A stretch of DNA of 41,595 nucleotides from Bacillota bacterium (GTDB taxonomy: Bacteria; Bacillota; Clostridia; Peptostreptococcales; Anaerovoracaceae): the NCBI GenBank assembly GCA_022770665.1, contig JALEHL010000028.1:1-41595 (forward strand), in the 5' to 3' direction. Below the pieces are notes generated by a model that worked only from the letters and a program-made list of their open reading frames with translations, searched no databases and was not told the DNA's origin. This document shows positions 23,650 through 32,443 of the stretch, in pieces; position 1 is the first letter of the stretch; the number at the start of each line of letters is the position of its first letter. A program made the position numbers and the translations under genes.

Positions 23650-24963
23650 TAGCATGGATGGGAATCGGGCTGCGGTGTTTTGATATGTTGGGAAACTATA
23701 TCGCGTTCCACTTTCTTTTTAACTGTCCGTTTCGCAGGCAGCATGCAAAGAAGGGCGCCCTGATGGGGGGTTCTATTTATTGCTGTGCTTCCTGTAATTT
23801 TCCCAAATAATGAAGTAGCCGCATTGATAGTCTATTTATCTGCATACCTGATTCTATTTCTGACCCTTCAGAAAGTAAAACTTGGTGTAATTCTTATCTA
23901 TGACATGGCGAAGGCATCAATATACAGCTTTTTTATGGGCATTATCACTGCAGTATGGCAGGTAGATGTACGCACGGGAGAAGGATGGACACAGGCGACA
24001 CTTGTGTGTAATACACTGATTTTAGTTCTGTTTCTTCTGCTGGCGTGGCTGTTGAGAGAAAAGCGGCAGGTAATCCATCAGACCCTGCTGCAGATACCGC
24101 TCTGGATGTATCTGATTTTTACTGCCATTCTTTTCATTCCTACTTTCAGCTACTATAGTACAGCGGAAGAAGACGCATTGAAAATGGAGGGAATTCTGAC
24201 CATTGTGGATGGTCTGACCGGGATGGTATTCACTGTGGTTATCGCACTGAGTATCTGGCTCTATTTTCAGCGGAAGGAACTGCAAATGCAGACAGAACTG
24301 AAAGACCGCTGCATCGAAGAACAGACTGGACAGTATCATCTCCTGCATGACAAACAGCAGGAACTGCGTCAGTTCCGTCATGACAGCAGTGCCCATCTGT
24401 ATGCGATCGCCTCGCTGGCAGAGGAAGCGGGCGATCAGCGTGTACTATTCTATGTAGCAGAACTCATGGGAAGACAGGAAGTAATAAAACATCTTGCAAC
24501 CGGAAACATTATCGGAGATGCAGTGATGAATCAGTATTACGGAAAAGGTTTGAAAGACGGTATTGAAATTCAGCTCATGGGCCAGTTCGCAGAGACGTTC
24601 GATGTGCCGGAAACGGATCTCTGTGTAATCCTGACCAATGGGATCGCCAATGCCTATGAAGCAACAGAGAAATGCAAACAAGACCGGAAGATCAGTGTCT
24701 CTTTTTCCCGGTTTCGGGAGGAACAGTTTATCTGCGTGCAGAATCCCGTAGCAGAGCGTCCTCTCATTGAAGCTGGACAGATGAAGGTCGATCATACATC
24801 GAAATCGGAGAAAGAAAACCATGGACTAGGTATCCGGAATATCATGGATGCCGTGGCCAGAGTTGGCGGGATGGTTCAGCGGAGAATTGAAGGAGGAGAG
24901 GAACAGGAATATGTTTTCACAGAAATACAGCTTCCAATCCACCCAGATAATGTAAAAAAATAA
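23646..24963 (+). pseudogene. AgrC-like sensor histidine kinase (GHKL), frameshifted in a G6 run
   Basis: The gene starts at ATG 23646, overlapping the regulator stop, and reads MIAWMGIGLRCFDMLGNYIAFHFLF through residue 41. At 23765-23770 a run of six G throws it out of frame. With five G it would continue as VLFIAVLPVIFPNNEVAALIVYL and give a normal 438-residue kinase. The rest has several membrane helices, the phosphorylation region ELRQFRHDSSAHLYAIASL, the N box LTNGIANAYEAT and the G box GLGIRNIMDAVARVGG. A GTG at 23785 could start a shortened protein lacking the first helix, but it has no ribosome site. The lesion may be real, phase-variable or a sequencing error. Confidence 0.85.
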
Positions 24964-24964
24964 G

Positions 24965-25031
24965 CGTTTACATCAAAAATCGCGCACTTACAACATTGCA
25001 CTTGAAATGGCGAGAAAGAAACTGGTATGCT
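24965..25031 (+). promoter_or_regulatory. Second LytTR-type operator and promoter, before the lipoprotein gene
   Basis: CGTTTACATCA (24965-24975) and CACTTACAACA (24985-24995) are 20 bases apart, aligned almost base for base with the operator at 22844. TTGAAA (25002-25007), an 18-base spacer and TATGCT (25026-25031) follow. The -10 lies in the left arm of the terminator at 25019-25062. Confidence 0.8.
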
Positions 25032-25062
25032 GAACACAAGAAGTTACTGCATACCAGTTTTT
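25019..25062 (+). terminator. Terminator of the LytTR two-component operon, overlapping the next promoter
   Basis: A perfect 12-bp stem, AAACTGGTATGC (25019-25030) with GCATACCAGTTT (25049-25060), 18-base loop and T5. Transcripts from upstream contain the full hairpin. Those starting near 25038 lack its left arm and escape it. Confidence 0.88.
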
Positions 25063-25098
25063 GATTAAAATCGGATAGGAAGGGGAGTGTAGTGAAAT

Positions 25099-26157
25099 AT
25101 GAAAAAGAAAATGCAGGCAGCGATTGCGATCTCTCTTGTGATATTCTGCCTCCTTGGATGCGGTGATTCTTCAGCGAAGGAAAGCTGCAGTAAAGTTGAC
25201 TGCAAAATTATGCTGGAAAAAGACTGGAGCACGTTTTGCGTTTATTCCAGTGAAACGGAAATGCTGCTTGCGTTAGAATGCAAGAACGACGATACGGAGG
25301 ATGCGTATCGAAGCATTGGAGCAGAAACAAGGGCGTTTATTTTATATGACCTGGAAGAGGAAGAAATCAAAAGAATTTATCCGATGGACATGGATGCATT
25401 ATCTTACAGCGCAGCACCCTTTCAAGATGGGTTGATTTACGTTAACTCTACGGAAGGAAAAGAGAATCTGGAGTGGCAGGTAGTATATTTGTCGGAGCAT
25501 TCAAGTGACGTAATGCTGGAAGGAACCTGCATATATCCTGATCAGCTTCCGTCAATCAGTATGGCAAACGGAGTTCCACTTGTTTTATGGATGAATTTTG
25601 AAGACGAGACAGCAGGACTGAGCAGCGTCACAGAACACGGGATGAATTGCATTATATCTGAAAATCTCAACTGGCTGATAAACACTTCCGCTGCCTGCAA
25701 TTCAAAAGAAATCTGCTTCCCTGCAGGAGGAGACAGCAAATATGCGGAACTCGTGGTTGCAGATGCATCCGGGATGATTTCACAGGTCAGGCTTGATGGA
25801 AAAATAACATCCTATGCGCTGACAAAAGATCATGTTGTATGCGGACTGGGAGACTGGGAAGAAACGGGTCTTTTTAGACTGCTTCGCTATCAGTTCAGAA
25901 CGGGTGAAAAATCAGAAGAGGCGGTTCCAGAACCGTTCTACCGAATGTGCGGGGGAGATCAGAACGAGGCGTTGTGTGTGGACAGTAGCTTCAGTATTTA
26001 CAGCATTGATGCAGCTGACAATCAGTTCGAAAAAAGAAATGACCTGTTTCCGACATCCCCATGCCCAGTTGTTTTCCGACCGATGCAGGGAGGAAAGCGA
26101 ATTGCAGGGTTCCTAAAGGATGCACAGTACACATATTATATTATGGATGCAGCTTGA
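25099..26157 (+). CDS. Lipoprotein of unknown function in the LytTR-controlled locus
   Basis: A 352-residue exported lipoprotein. It has a positively charged start (MKKKMQ), a hydrophobic core and a lipobox Leu-Leu-Gly-Cys21, so it should be anchored on the outer face of the membrane. The mature part is acidic, with several Cys (CSKVDC near 32) and repeated strands such as MLLALECKNDD, AFILYDLEEEEIKRIYP and ELVVADASGMISQV that suggest a beta-propeller-like or beta-rich fold. I do not recognise the family. A GGGGAG site precedes the ATG. The promoter carries the same operator as the regulator operon, so it is a likely direct target. The membrane protein gene follows within about 35 bases. Confidence 0.8.
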   Translation: MKKKMQAAIAISLVIFCLLGCGDSSAKESCSKVDCKIMLEKDWSTFCVYSSETEMLLALECKNDDTEDAYRSIGAETRAFILYDLEEEEIKRIYPMDMDALSYSAAPFQDGLIYVNSTEGKENLEWQVVYLSEHSSDVMLEGTCIYPDQLPSISMANGVPLVLWMNFEDETAGLSSVTEHGMNCIISENLNWLINTSAACNSKEICFPAGGDSKYAELVVADASGMISQVRLDGKITSYALTKDHVVCGLGDWEETGLFRLLRYQFRTGEKSEEAVPEPFYRMCGGDQNEALCVDSSFSIYSIDAADNQFEKRNDLFPTSPCPVVFRPMQGGKRIAGFLKDAQYTYYIMDAA

Positions 26158-26192
26158 AAAGTATGATTATGTTTTGGGGGAGTGTTTTAAAG

Positions 26193-26621
26193 ATGGTTTT
26201 CTTTTTTCTTATGACCTTTGGGCAATGCATTCTATTGTTAATCTATTTCTCGGCATTTGGATTTCTGATTTCAAGCTCAATGCCGGACGGATGGAATTCT
26301 GACATCGTGTTATTCGTTTACTATGTTGTGATTCCTGCAGTGCTAACCATAGTATTGCTTATTCTATTTCGGAAAAATACGGAAAAGTATCATCAGAAAG
26401 TGCAGCAGGCAGGTCAATGGCGCGGGCTTTCGGCCAGGATCGCTGCAGTGATTCTCTTTCTCATGATCGGATATGTATTTGGAAGCTCCGGCGTAAGGGA
26501 AGGAGGTCTGATGTACTTCCTGTGCAATTTTTCGTTATATCTCATTGTCTCTTTGTTTTCTCTTGGCTCCACGATGGCGGACATTTTCATGGAAAGCCGG
26601 GCAGGAAAACGCGGAGTGTAA
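26193..26621 (+). CDS. Small four-helix membrane protein of unknown function
   Basis: A 142-residue hydrophobic protein with four predicted membrane segments: FFFLMTFGQCILLLIYFSA near the start, IVLFVYYVVIPAVLTIVLLI (about 43-62), AAVILFLMIGYVFG (about 85-98) and YFLCNFSLYLIVSLFSLG (about 108-125). The start at 26193 is chosen because GGGGGAG lies ten bases before it. An ATG at 26163 in the same frame has no clear ribosome site. It directly follows the lipoprotein gene and is probably cotranscribed, so the two may form a membrane complex. No family recognised. Confidence 0.72.
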   Translation: MVFFFLMTFGQCILLLIYFSAFGFLISSSMPDGWNSDIVLFVYYVVIPAVLTIVLLILFRKNTEKYHQKVQQAGQWRGLSARIAAVILFLMIGYVFGSSGVREGGLMYFLCNFSLYLIVSLFSLGSTMADIFMESRAGKRGV

Positions 26622-26628
26622 AAATCGG

Positions 26629-26657
26629 TTGCAAAGGCAGCAGAGGTATGCTAAAGT
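26629..26657 (+). promoter_or_regulatory. Possible promoter of the 42-residue small gene
   Basis: TTGCAA (26629-26634), 17-base spacer, TAAAGT (26652-26657), about 60 bases before the ATG. Confidence 0.5.
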
Positions 26658-26715
26658 ATCTGTAAGAAATGTCGAAACATGAGGGGTTATGTCTTCGCAT
26701 CAGGGGGTGTAAGAG

Positions 26716-26844
26716 ATGAGAGACAGAGGGACGACGGATTTTGAGAAAAAGTACAGTGTAAAACGTTTGCTGGCCGCTTTCGGCGGGTGCCTTGTGGTGC
26801 TCGCTGTGGCGGCTGTTTTTGTCCTTGCAGGCGGAAGAATATAG
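26716..26844 (+). CDS. Putative 42-residue single-pass membrane peptide
   Basis: A short frame beginning MRDRGTTDFEKKYSVKRLLA, then one hydrophobic helix (about residues 18-39, CLVVLAVAAVFVLAGG) and ending in RI. A GGGGG-containing ribosome site lies about eight bases before the ATG, and a plausible promoter stands further up. The charged N-terminus followed by one helix is typical of small membrane proteins, but the family is unknown and selection on the frame cannot be judged here. Confidence 0.5.
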   Translation: MRDRGTTDFEKKYSVKRLLAAFGGCLVVLAVAAVFVLAGGRI

Positions 26845-27013
26845 TGGAACTTCGCGTGCAGGAAAAGGGAGCGGAGAATGAGGATGAGAATCACGGGGAA
26901 GCTTGTGGAAAGAAGAGCAGGACGGACTGGCAAGCGGGAAAGTATGACGGCATATTCATCAGATGCTGACTGTATTTCCGCGCCTTTTTCATCTCCTTTT
27001 CATCCCCTTTTTC
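26845..27013. other. Intergenic stretch without a supported gene
   Basis: About 170 bases between the 42-residue frame and the purine operon promoter. Short frames on both strands lack recognisable content. The last part (26975-27013) is a C/T-rich tract ahead of the -35. Confidence 0.45.
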
Positions 27014-27042
27014 TTGACGCAAAAGGCCGGATATACTATAAT
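27014..27042 (+). promoter_or_regulatory. Promoter of the purine operon
   Basis: TTGACG (27014-27019), 17-base spacer, perfect TATAAT (27037-27042). Transcription should start near 27049, just before the ZTP aptamer. Confidence 0.88.
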
Positions 27043-27066
27043 GTTACTGTAAAAATCAAAAGCTGC

Positions 27067-27175
27067 TGCGACTGACGGAAATAAAGTGGAGTACCACGAA
27101 GGAGCAGGAGTTATAAGTAGTAGTCGACCGTCTGGGCAGTTCTATGTGAAGCAAGGGATAGAACTGTCCATTTTT
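27067..27175 (+). ncRNA. ZTP (pfl) riboswitch
   Basis: This leader RNA binds ZTP/ZMP, which accumulates when 10-formyl-tetrahydrofolate is short, and turns on purine and one-carbon genes. The 5' part reads GACTGACGG then a stem GTGG/CCAC and GGAGCAGGAG. The hallmark 3' part CCGTCTGGGCA is at 27128-27138. The expression platform is a terminator whose left arm GGGCAGTTCTAT (27134-27145) starts inside that conserved motif and pairs with ATAGAACTGTCC (27158-27169), followed by ATTTTTATTT. Ligand binding should prevent the hairpin. Its location before purE agrees. Confidence 0.93.
27134..27175 (+). terminator. ZTP-riboswitch-controlled terminator
   Basis: A 12-bp stem with one G-U pair, a 12-base loop and a T-rich tail. 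Its left arm shares bases with the aptamer's CTGGGCA element. Confidence 0.88.
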
Positions 27176-27223
27176 ATTTGAATGCCCCTGCGGGGCGCAG
27201 AAACAGAAACAGGAGGAGACGAG

Positions 27224-27766
27224 ATGAAAAAAATCGGTATCATCATGGGAAGTGACAGCGATCTTCCGGTCGTAGAGAAAGCGTTTGATATTCTGGATCA
27301 GTTTGACGTGCCGTTTGAAGTACACGTGCTGTCCGCACACCGCACACCGGACGAGGCGACGGATTTTGCGAAGAACGCGAGAGAAAACGGAATCGGCGTC
27401 ATCATTGCGGCGGCAGGAAAGGCAGCCCATCTGGCAGGGGCCATGGCAGCGCACAGCACCCTTCCGGTCATCGGCATTCCGGTAAAGTCCTCTACACTGG
27501 ACGGACTGGACGCACTCCTTTCTACCGTACAGATGCCAAGCGGCATGCCGGTAGCCACCGTAGCCATTGACGGTGCAGCCAACGCGGGCCTTCTGGCCGT
27601 GCAGATCCTGGCGGTTGAAGATGAGGAGCTGGCAGAAAAACTGACAGCATACAGAAGAAAAGCCACAGAAAAGGTGCTGGCAAAGAATGCCGCGATTGAA
27701 GAAAAGTACAATAAAGTAACCGAAGTTTCCACGGCAGAAGACCTGGAAATGCCGGACGTCTACTAG
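27224..27766 (+). CDS. purE: N5-carboxyaminoimidazole ribonucleotide mutase / AIR carboxylase
   Basis: This enzyme acts at the carboxylation step of purine synthesis, giving CAIR from N5-CAIR or from AIR and CO2. The GSDSDLPV loop near residue 8 and SAHRTP near 40 are PurE signatures; the Arg after SAH points to class I. The glycine-rich [11 protein letters not shown] has Lys where many class I enzymes have a second Gly. At 180 residues it is about 10-15 longer than usual, through a C-terminal tail. The ATG at 27224 follows AGGAGGAG. It is first in the operon, behind the ZTP riboswitch. No purK is seen in the window. Confidence 0.95.
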   Translation: MKKIGIIMGSDSDLPVVEKAFDILDQFDVPFEVHVLSAHRTPDEATDFAKNARENGIGVIIAAAGKAAHLAGAMAAHSTLPVIGIPVKSSTLDGLDALLSTVQMPSGMPVATVAIDGAANAGLLAVQILAVEDEELAEKLTAYRRKATEKVLAKNAAIEEKYNKVTEVSTAEDLEMPDVY

Positions 27767-27823
27767 AAGACCGGCAGAAAACAGCAGAACAGGAGCAAAA
27801 GAACAGAAGAGGAGACAAAACCA

Positions 27824-28531
27824 ATGGAAAAAAGAGAACAGATGTATGAAGGAAAAGCCAAAAAAGTGTTTGCAACCGATGATGCAAATTACTGCATCGT
27901 ATCGTATAAAGATGATGCCACCGCATTCAACGGTCTGAAAAAAGGAACCATTCGCGGCAAGGGCGTAGTGAACAACAAGATGAGCAACTACCTGATGCAG
28001 CAGCTGGAGAAGGAAGGCGTGCCGACCCATTTTGTAGAGGAGCTCAATGATCGGGAAACTGTCGTGAAGAAAGTTTCCATCGTGCCGCTGGAAGTGATCA
28101 TCCGCAATGTGGCAGCCGGTTCTTTCTCCAAACGTCTGGGCGTGGAAGAAGGCACCCCGCTGAAGACGACCATCCTGGAATTCTGCTATAAGGATGATGA
28201 TCTGGGAGATCCGATGGTCAATGATTATCATATTCTGGCCATGGGTTATGCAACCGAAGAAGAACTGAACACGATTAAGGAACTGACCTTCAAGATCAAT
28301 GAATTCCTGAAAGCGTTCTTTAAGAAGATCAATGTGGATCTGATCGACTTCAAGATCGAGTTCGGAAAGACGCCGGACGGACAGATTATCCTGGCCGACG
28401 AGATCTCTCCGGATACCTGCCGCCTGTGGGATGCGACCACTCACGAGAAGCTGGATAAAGACCGCTTCAGAAGAGATATGGGCGGTGTGGAAGACGCATA
28501 TCAGGAAATGATGCGCAGAATTTTCGGCTAG
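27824..28531 (+). CDS. purC: Phosphoribosylaminoimidazole-succinocarboxamide (SAICAR) synthase
   Basis: PurC joins aspartate to CAIR with ATP to give SAICAR, the step after PurE. Its 235 residues match the family. [14 protein letters not shown] at the start is the ATP-binding glycine loop. [31 protein letters not shown] and [15 protein letters not shown] are conserved PurC signatures, the last holding the aspartates that bind metal and substrate. A GAGGAGA site precedes the ATG, 57 bases after purE. It is in the same operon. Confidence 0.97.
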   Translation: MEKREQMYEGKAKKVFATDDANYCIVSYKDDATAFNGLKKGTIRGKGVVNNKMSNYLMQQLEKEGVPTHFVEELNDRETVVKKVSIVPLEVIIRNVAAGSFSKRLGVEEGTPLKTTILEFCYKDDDLGDPMVNDYHILAMGYATEEELNTIKELTFKINEFLKAFFKKINVDLIDFKIEFGKTPDGQIILADEISPDTCRLWDATTHEKLDKDRFRRDMGGVEDAYQEMMRRIFG

Positions 28532-28562
28532 AATTCATACAGGAAAGAGAGACGGGGAAGAC

Positions 28563-30008
28563 ATGGATAAACTGAGAGAAGAATGCGGAGTGCTCGGCAT
28601 TTTTTCAGACAAGACGGAGGATCTGGCACGGTCCTGCTATTACGGACTGTATGCGCTGCAGCATCGGGGACAGGAAAGCTGCGGCATTGTAGTCAATGAT
28701 GACGGACTATTTCATGATTATAAAGATGTAGGGCTGGTAAATGACGTATTTACCAGAGATGTGCTGAAGAGTCTGGGCGAGGGAAACATCGCCGTGGGAC
28801 ATGTGCGGTACGGCACCACCGGTGCCGGCGGCCGTCTCAATGCACAGCCCATCGTGGTCAACCATGTAAAAGGACGTATGGCGCTGGCGCATAACGGAAA
28901 CCTGACCAATTCCTATGAGCTGCGGCAGGAACTGGAAATGAACGGATCCATTTTCCATACCACCAGCGATACAGAGGTCATCTCCTATATTATCACCAAA
29001 GAACGCATCTCCGCACCTTCCATCGAGGAGGCTGTGAACCGTGCCATGAATCGTCTGAAGGGAGCTTATTCCCTGGTGATCATGTCACCGTCGAAACTGA
29101 TCGCCGCAAGAGATGAGAAGGGATTCCGGCCGCTCTGCTATGGCAGAACAAGCGACGGAAAATATGTGGTGGCCTCTGAAAGCTGTGCGCTGGATGCAGT
29201 GAGCGCCACGTTTATTCGGGATATCGAGCCGGGTGAGATCCTCGTTTTCACCCAGGAGGGCATCCGGTCGATCCGGGATCACTGCGGCAGACAGAAGCAG
29301 TCCATGTGCGTGTTTGAATACATCTATTTCGCCCGGCCGGACTCCGTCATCGACGGATATTCCGTGCATAATGCGCGGCTGCGGGCCGGCAGATTCCTGG
29401 CACAGAGCCATCCGGTGGAAGCTGACGTGGTGATCGGCGTGCCGGATTCGGGTCTGGATGCAGCACTGGGATATGCCCAGGCTTCGGGGATTCCGTACGG
29501 CATCGGATTCATCAAGAACAAATATATCGGCAGGACCTTCATTTCTCCGGGACAGGCAAACCGGGAGGATAAGGTGAAGATCAAGCTGAACACCATATCA
29601 GAGACCGTGAAAGGCAAACGGGTCGTTATGGTAGACGACTCCATTGTCCGGGGCACCACCTGCGGACCGATTATCCGGCTCCTGCGGGAGGCCGGCGCGA
29701 AGGAAGTCCATATGCGTGTTTCGGCACCGCCTTTCACTGACCCGTGCTTCTACGGTGTGGACATCGACTCGAAGGACAGGCTCATTGCCAACCATCATAC
29801 GATTGAAGAAATCCGGCAGATTATCGGCGCGGACAGCCTTGGGTATCTGACAATGGAGGATGTGGTGCGGCTGACCGGTGATGAAGACGATACGGAACGT
29901 TTCTGTACCGCCTGCTTCAGCGGAAACTATCCGACCGAAGTGCCGAAGAATACGAAAAAGAACAGATTTGAAGGGAAAATTTCCGAAAGAGAGGGAAAGA
30001 AAGAATGA
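28563..30008 (+). CDS. purF: Amidophosphoribosyltransferase
   Basis: PurF commits PRPP to purine synthesis, replacing pyrophosphate with the amide nitrogen of glutamine to give phosphoribosylamine. The 481 residues fit the Gram-positive Fe-S type. The catalytic Cys8 (MDKLREE then CGVLGIF) would become N-terminal after removal of a seven-residue propeptide. Fe-S ligands are visible in SMCVFEY, DPCFYG and RFCTACFSG. The PRPP loop is [16 protein letters not shown], and [18 protein letters not shown] is a family marker. It ends four bases into purM (ATGA), so the two are translationally coupled. Confidence 0.97.
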   Translation: MDKLREECGVLGIFSDKTEDLARSCYYGLYALQHRGQESCGIVVNDDGLFHDYKDVGLVNDVFTRDVLKSLGEGNIAVGHVRYGTTGAGGRLNAQPIVVNHVKGRMALAHNGNLTNSYELRQELEMNGSIFHTTSDTEVISYIITKERISAPSIEEAVNRAMNRLKGAYSLVIMSPSKLIAARDEKGFRPLCYGRTSDGKYVVASESCALDAVSATFIRDIEPGEILVFTQEGIRSIRDHCGRQKQSMCVFEYIYFARPDSVIDGYSVHNARLRAGRFLAQSHPVEADVVIGVPDSGLDAALGYAQASGIPYGIGFIKNKYIGRTFISPGQANREDKVKIKLNTISETVKGKRVVMVDDSIVRGTTCGPIIRLLREAGAKEVHMRVSAPPFTDPCFYGVDIDSKDRLIANHHTIEEIRQIIGADSLGYLTMEDVVRLTGDEDDTERFCTACFSGNYPTEVPKNTKKNRFEGKISEREGKKE

Positions 30009-31042
30009 AGAGTCAGAGTGAAAGCTACAAGGCAGCAGGCGTAGACATCACCGCCGGATACAAGGCAGTGGAGCTGATGAAAGAGCACATTGCCAGAACC
30101 CTGACCGGCCAGGAGCTGTCCGGTATCGGCGGATTCGGCGGGCTGGTGGAACTGGATATGACCGGCATTACGAAACCGGTCCTGGTCAGCGGAACCGACG
30201 GCGTGGGAACCAAGCTGAAGATCGCCTTCCTGATGGACAAGCATGACACGGTGGGAATCGACTGCGTGGCCATGTGCGTCAACGATATTATCTGCTGCGG
30301 TGCGAAACCGCTGCTGTTCCTGGATTACATCGCCTGCGGCAAAAACTATCCGGAAAAGATCGCCCAGCTGGTGGCCGGCGTGGCAGAAGGCTGCGTCCAG
30401 TCCGGCGCTTCTCTGACCGGCGGTGAGACCGCAGAAATGCCGGGATTCTATCCGGAGGACGAATACGATCTGGCAGGTTTCGCAGTGGGCGTGGTCGATA
30501 AAGACAAGATCCTAGACAACACCAAGGTAAAAGAAGGCGACGTGATCATCGCCCTGCCGTCCAGCGGCGTACACTCCAACGGCTTCTCTCTGGTGCGGAA
30601 AGTCTTCGACGTGGAAAACGCAGATCTGAAATCTCCGGTGGAAGCACTGGGCGGCAAGTCCCTGGGCGAGACCCTGCTGACACCGACCAAAATCTATGTG
30701 AAGCCGGTTCTGGCACTGCTGGATGCCGTGGAAGTAAAGGCAATCTCCCACATCACCGGCGGCGGCTTCTATGAAAATATTCCAAGATCCCTGCCGAAGG
30801 GATACAGCGCCAAGATCAAAAAGGACGACGTAAAGGTTCTGCCGATCTTCAAACTGCTGGCGGAAACCGGAAATATTCCGGAACGGGATATGTTCAACAC
30901 CTATAACATGGGCGTGGGCATGTCCATCGTGGTCTCCGCAGAGGATGCGGAAAAGGCACTGGAAGTGCTGAAGGCAAACGGCGAGGATGCTTATGTCATG
31001 GGCGAAATCGTAAAGGGTGACGAAGGAGTCATCTTATGGTAG
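30005..31042 (+). CDS. purM: Phosphoribosylformylglycinamidine cyclo-ligase (AIR synthetase)
   Basis: PurM closes the imidazole ring, turning FGAM and ATP into AIR. The 345 residues match the family. [20 protein letters not shown] opens the protein; [36 protein letters not shown] and [14 protein letters not shown] are diagnostic. [13 protein letters not shown], a late motif, is also present. The start overlaps purF by four bases and the stop overlaps purN by seven, so the three are translated in concert. Confidence 0.97.
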   Translation: MKSQSESYKAAGVDITAGYKAVELMKEHIARTLTGQELSGIGGFGGLVELDMTGITKPVLVSGTDGVGTKLKIAFLMDKHDTVGIDCVAMCVNDIICCGAKPLLFLDYIACGKNYPEKIAQLVAGVAEGCVQSGASLTGGETAEMPGFYPEDEYDLAGFAVGVVDKDKILDNTKVKEGDVIIALPSSGVHSNGFSLVRKVFDVENADLKSPVEALGGKSLGETLLTPTKIYVKPVLALLDAVEVKAISHITGGGFYENIPRSLPKGYSAKIKKDDVKVLPIFKLLAETGNIPERDMFNTYNMGVGMSIVVSAEDAEKALEVLKANGEDAYVMGEIVKGDEGVILW

Positions 31043-31713
31043 GCGGCGCAAAATCCGCCGTCCCGGCTTCTTCCCCGGCCGCCGCAGGAGGCCGCAAGAC
31101 ACGGATTGCTGTCCTGGTTTCCGGCGGCGGCACGAACCTGCAGGCACTGATCGACGCCCAGGGGAATGTGATCACTGACGGTGAAATCGTACTGGTCATC
31201 GCCAATAACAGCAAGGCATACGCCCTGGAGCGGGCAGCCAGAGCCGACATCGATTCTGCCGTGATTCTGAAAAAAGAGCTGGGAAGTCAGGAAGCCTTCG
31301 AGGCAGCCATCATCGGGAAACTGGAGGAATATCACGTGGATTTCCTGATTCTGGCGGGATTCATGACCATCCTCAGCGCGAAGTTCACCCGGAAATACGA
31401 AAAACGGATCATCAATGTCCATCCGTCCCTAATCCCGAAGTTCTGCGGGGAAGGGTTCTACGGGCTGAAAGTCCACGAGGCCGTGCTGGCAGCGGGGGAA
31501 ACCGTGACCGGCGCCACGGTGCATTTTGTGAATGAAATCCCGGATGGAGGCGAGATCATCCTCCAGAAAGAAGTGGCGGTGCAGCCCGGGGATACGCCGG
31601 AGGTGCTGCAGAAACGGGTCATGGAGCAGGCAGAGTGGATCATCCTGCCCCGTGCAGCCCAGATGCTCAGCGAGAAGCTGAGAAAGGAGAGAGCAGAAAA
31701 TGAACGTATATGA
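31036..31713 (+). CDS. purN: Phosphoribosylglycinamide formyltransferase
   Basis: PurN passes a formyl group from 10-formyl-tetrahydrofolate to GAR, giving FGAR; this is one of the two folate-dependent steps the ZTP riboswitch would protect. Core motifs are [18 protein letters not shown], the formate/folate-binding [12 protein letters not shown], and [18 protein letters not shown]. At 225 residues it is about 20-30 longer than usual, because of an Ala/Gly/Pro-rich N-terminal extension of some 22 residues. The ATG at 31036 overlaps purM and has AAGGAG seven bases ahead; no later ATG, GTG or TTG lies before the core, so the extension seems real. Confidence 0.95.
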   Translation: MVGGAKSAVPASSPAAAGGRKTRIAVLVSGGGTNLQALIDAQGNVITDGEIVLVIANNSKAYALERAARADIDSAVILKKELGSQEAFEAAIIGKLEEYHVDFLILAGFMTILSAKFTRKYEKRIINVHPSLIPKFCGEGFYGLKVHEAVLAAGETVTGATVHFVNEIPDGGEIILQKEVAVQPGDTPEVLQKRVMEQAEWIILPRAAQMLSEKLRKERAENERI

Positions 31714-32422
31714 AACCCCATCCTTTCAGAAGGTGGTTGAGAATAACAGCTATGTAGGCCGCGGCGTGCTGCTGGGAAAGACCCCGGACGGCAGGCAGGC
31801 GGTCACCGCCTATTTCATCATGGGCCGGTCCGAAAACAGCCGAAACCGGGTATTCCGGGAAGAAGGCGATGACATTACCATTTATCCGTTTGACGCGTCC
31901 AAAGTGGAGGACCCTTCCCTGATCATCTACTCCCCGATCCGGATGTATGAAAACAAGCTGATCGTCACCAACGGAGACCAGACCGACACCATTTACGAAG
32001 GCCTGAAGGAAGGAAAGTGTTTCCGCCAGTCCCTGAAGACCAGAGAGTTCGAACCGGACGGCCCGAACTGGACACCGAGAATCAGCGGCATGATCACCTT
32101 CGGAGACGGTGACTTCACCTATGAAATGAGTATTCTGAAAAGCGGCGACGCAGAAGGCTCCTTCTGCAACCGGTTTACCTATGATTATGGCAGCAAAGCC
32201 GGGCTGGGCCACCTGATCCACACCTACATGGGTGACGGAAATCCGCTGCCGACCTTCCAGGGCGAGCCGGAACGGGTGGCGATACCGCAGGATATCGACG
32301 CTTTCACGAAGGAAATCTGGGAAAGCCTCAATGAGGACAACAAGATTTCCCTGTATGTGCGTTACACCGACCTGGCCACAGGAAAATATGAAAGCAGACT
32401 GATTAACAAGCACGAGTTATAA
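31700..32422 (+). CDS. IMP cyclohydrolase (PurO-like)
   Basis: A 240-residue protein of the PurO-like IMP cyclohydrolase family, which closes the last ring of purine synthesis, turning FAICAR into IMP. It is unrelated to the PurH N-terminal domain. Markers include VGRGVLLGKTPDGRQAVTAYFIMGRSENSRNR at the start, with the conserved GRS(E)NSRNR, and NWTPRISGMI followed by CNRFTYDYGSKAGLGHLIHTYMGDG. The ATG lies 14 bases inside purN, after AAGGAGAG. It is followed by a separate AICAR formyltransferase, so the usual bifunctional PurH is split here into two proteins. Confidence 0.92.
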   Translation: MNVYETPSFQKVVENNSYVGRGVLLGKTPDGRQAVTAYFIMGRSENSRNRVFREEGDDITIYPFDASKVEDPSLIIYSPIRMYENKLIVTNGDQTDTIYEGLKEGKCFRQSLKTREFEPDGPNWTPRISGMITFGDGDFTYEMSILKSGDAEGSFCNRFTYDYGSKAGLGHLIHTYMGDGNPLPTFQGEPERVAIPQDIDAFTKEIWESLNEDNKISLYVRYTDLATGKYESRLINKHEL

Positions 32423-32443
32423 AAAACGGGAGATATAGAGAAA

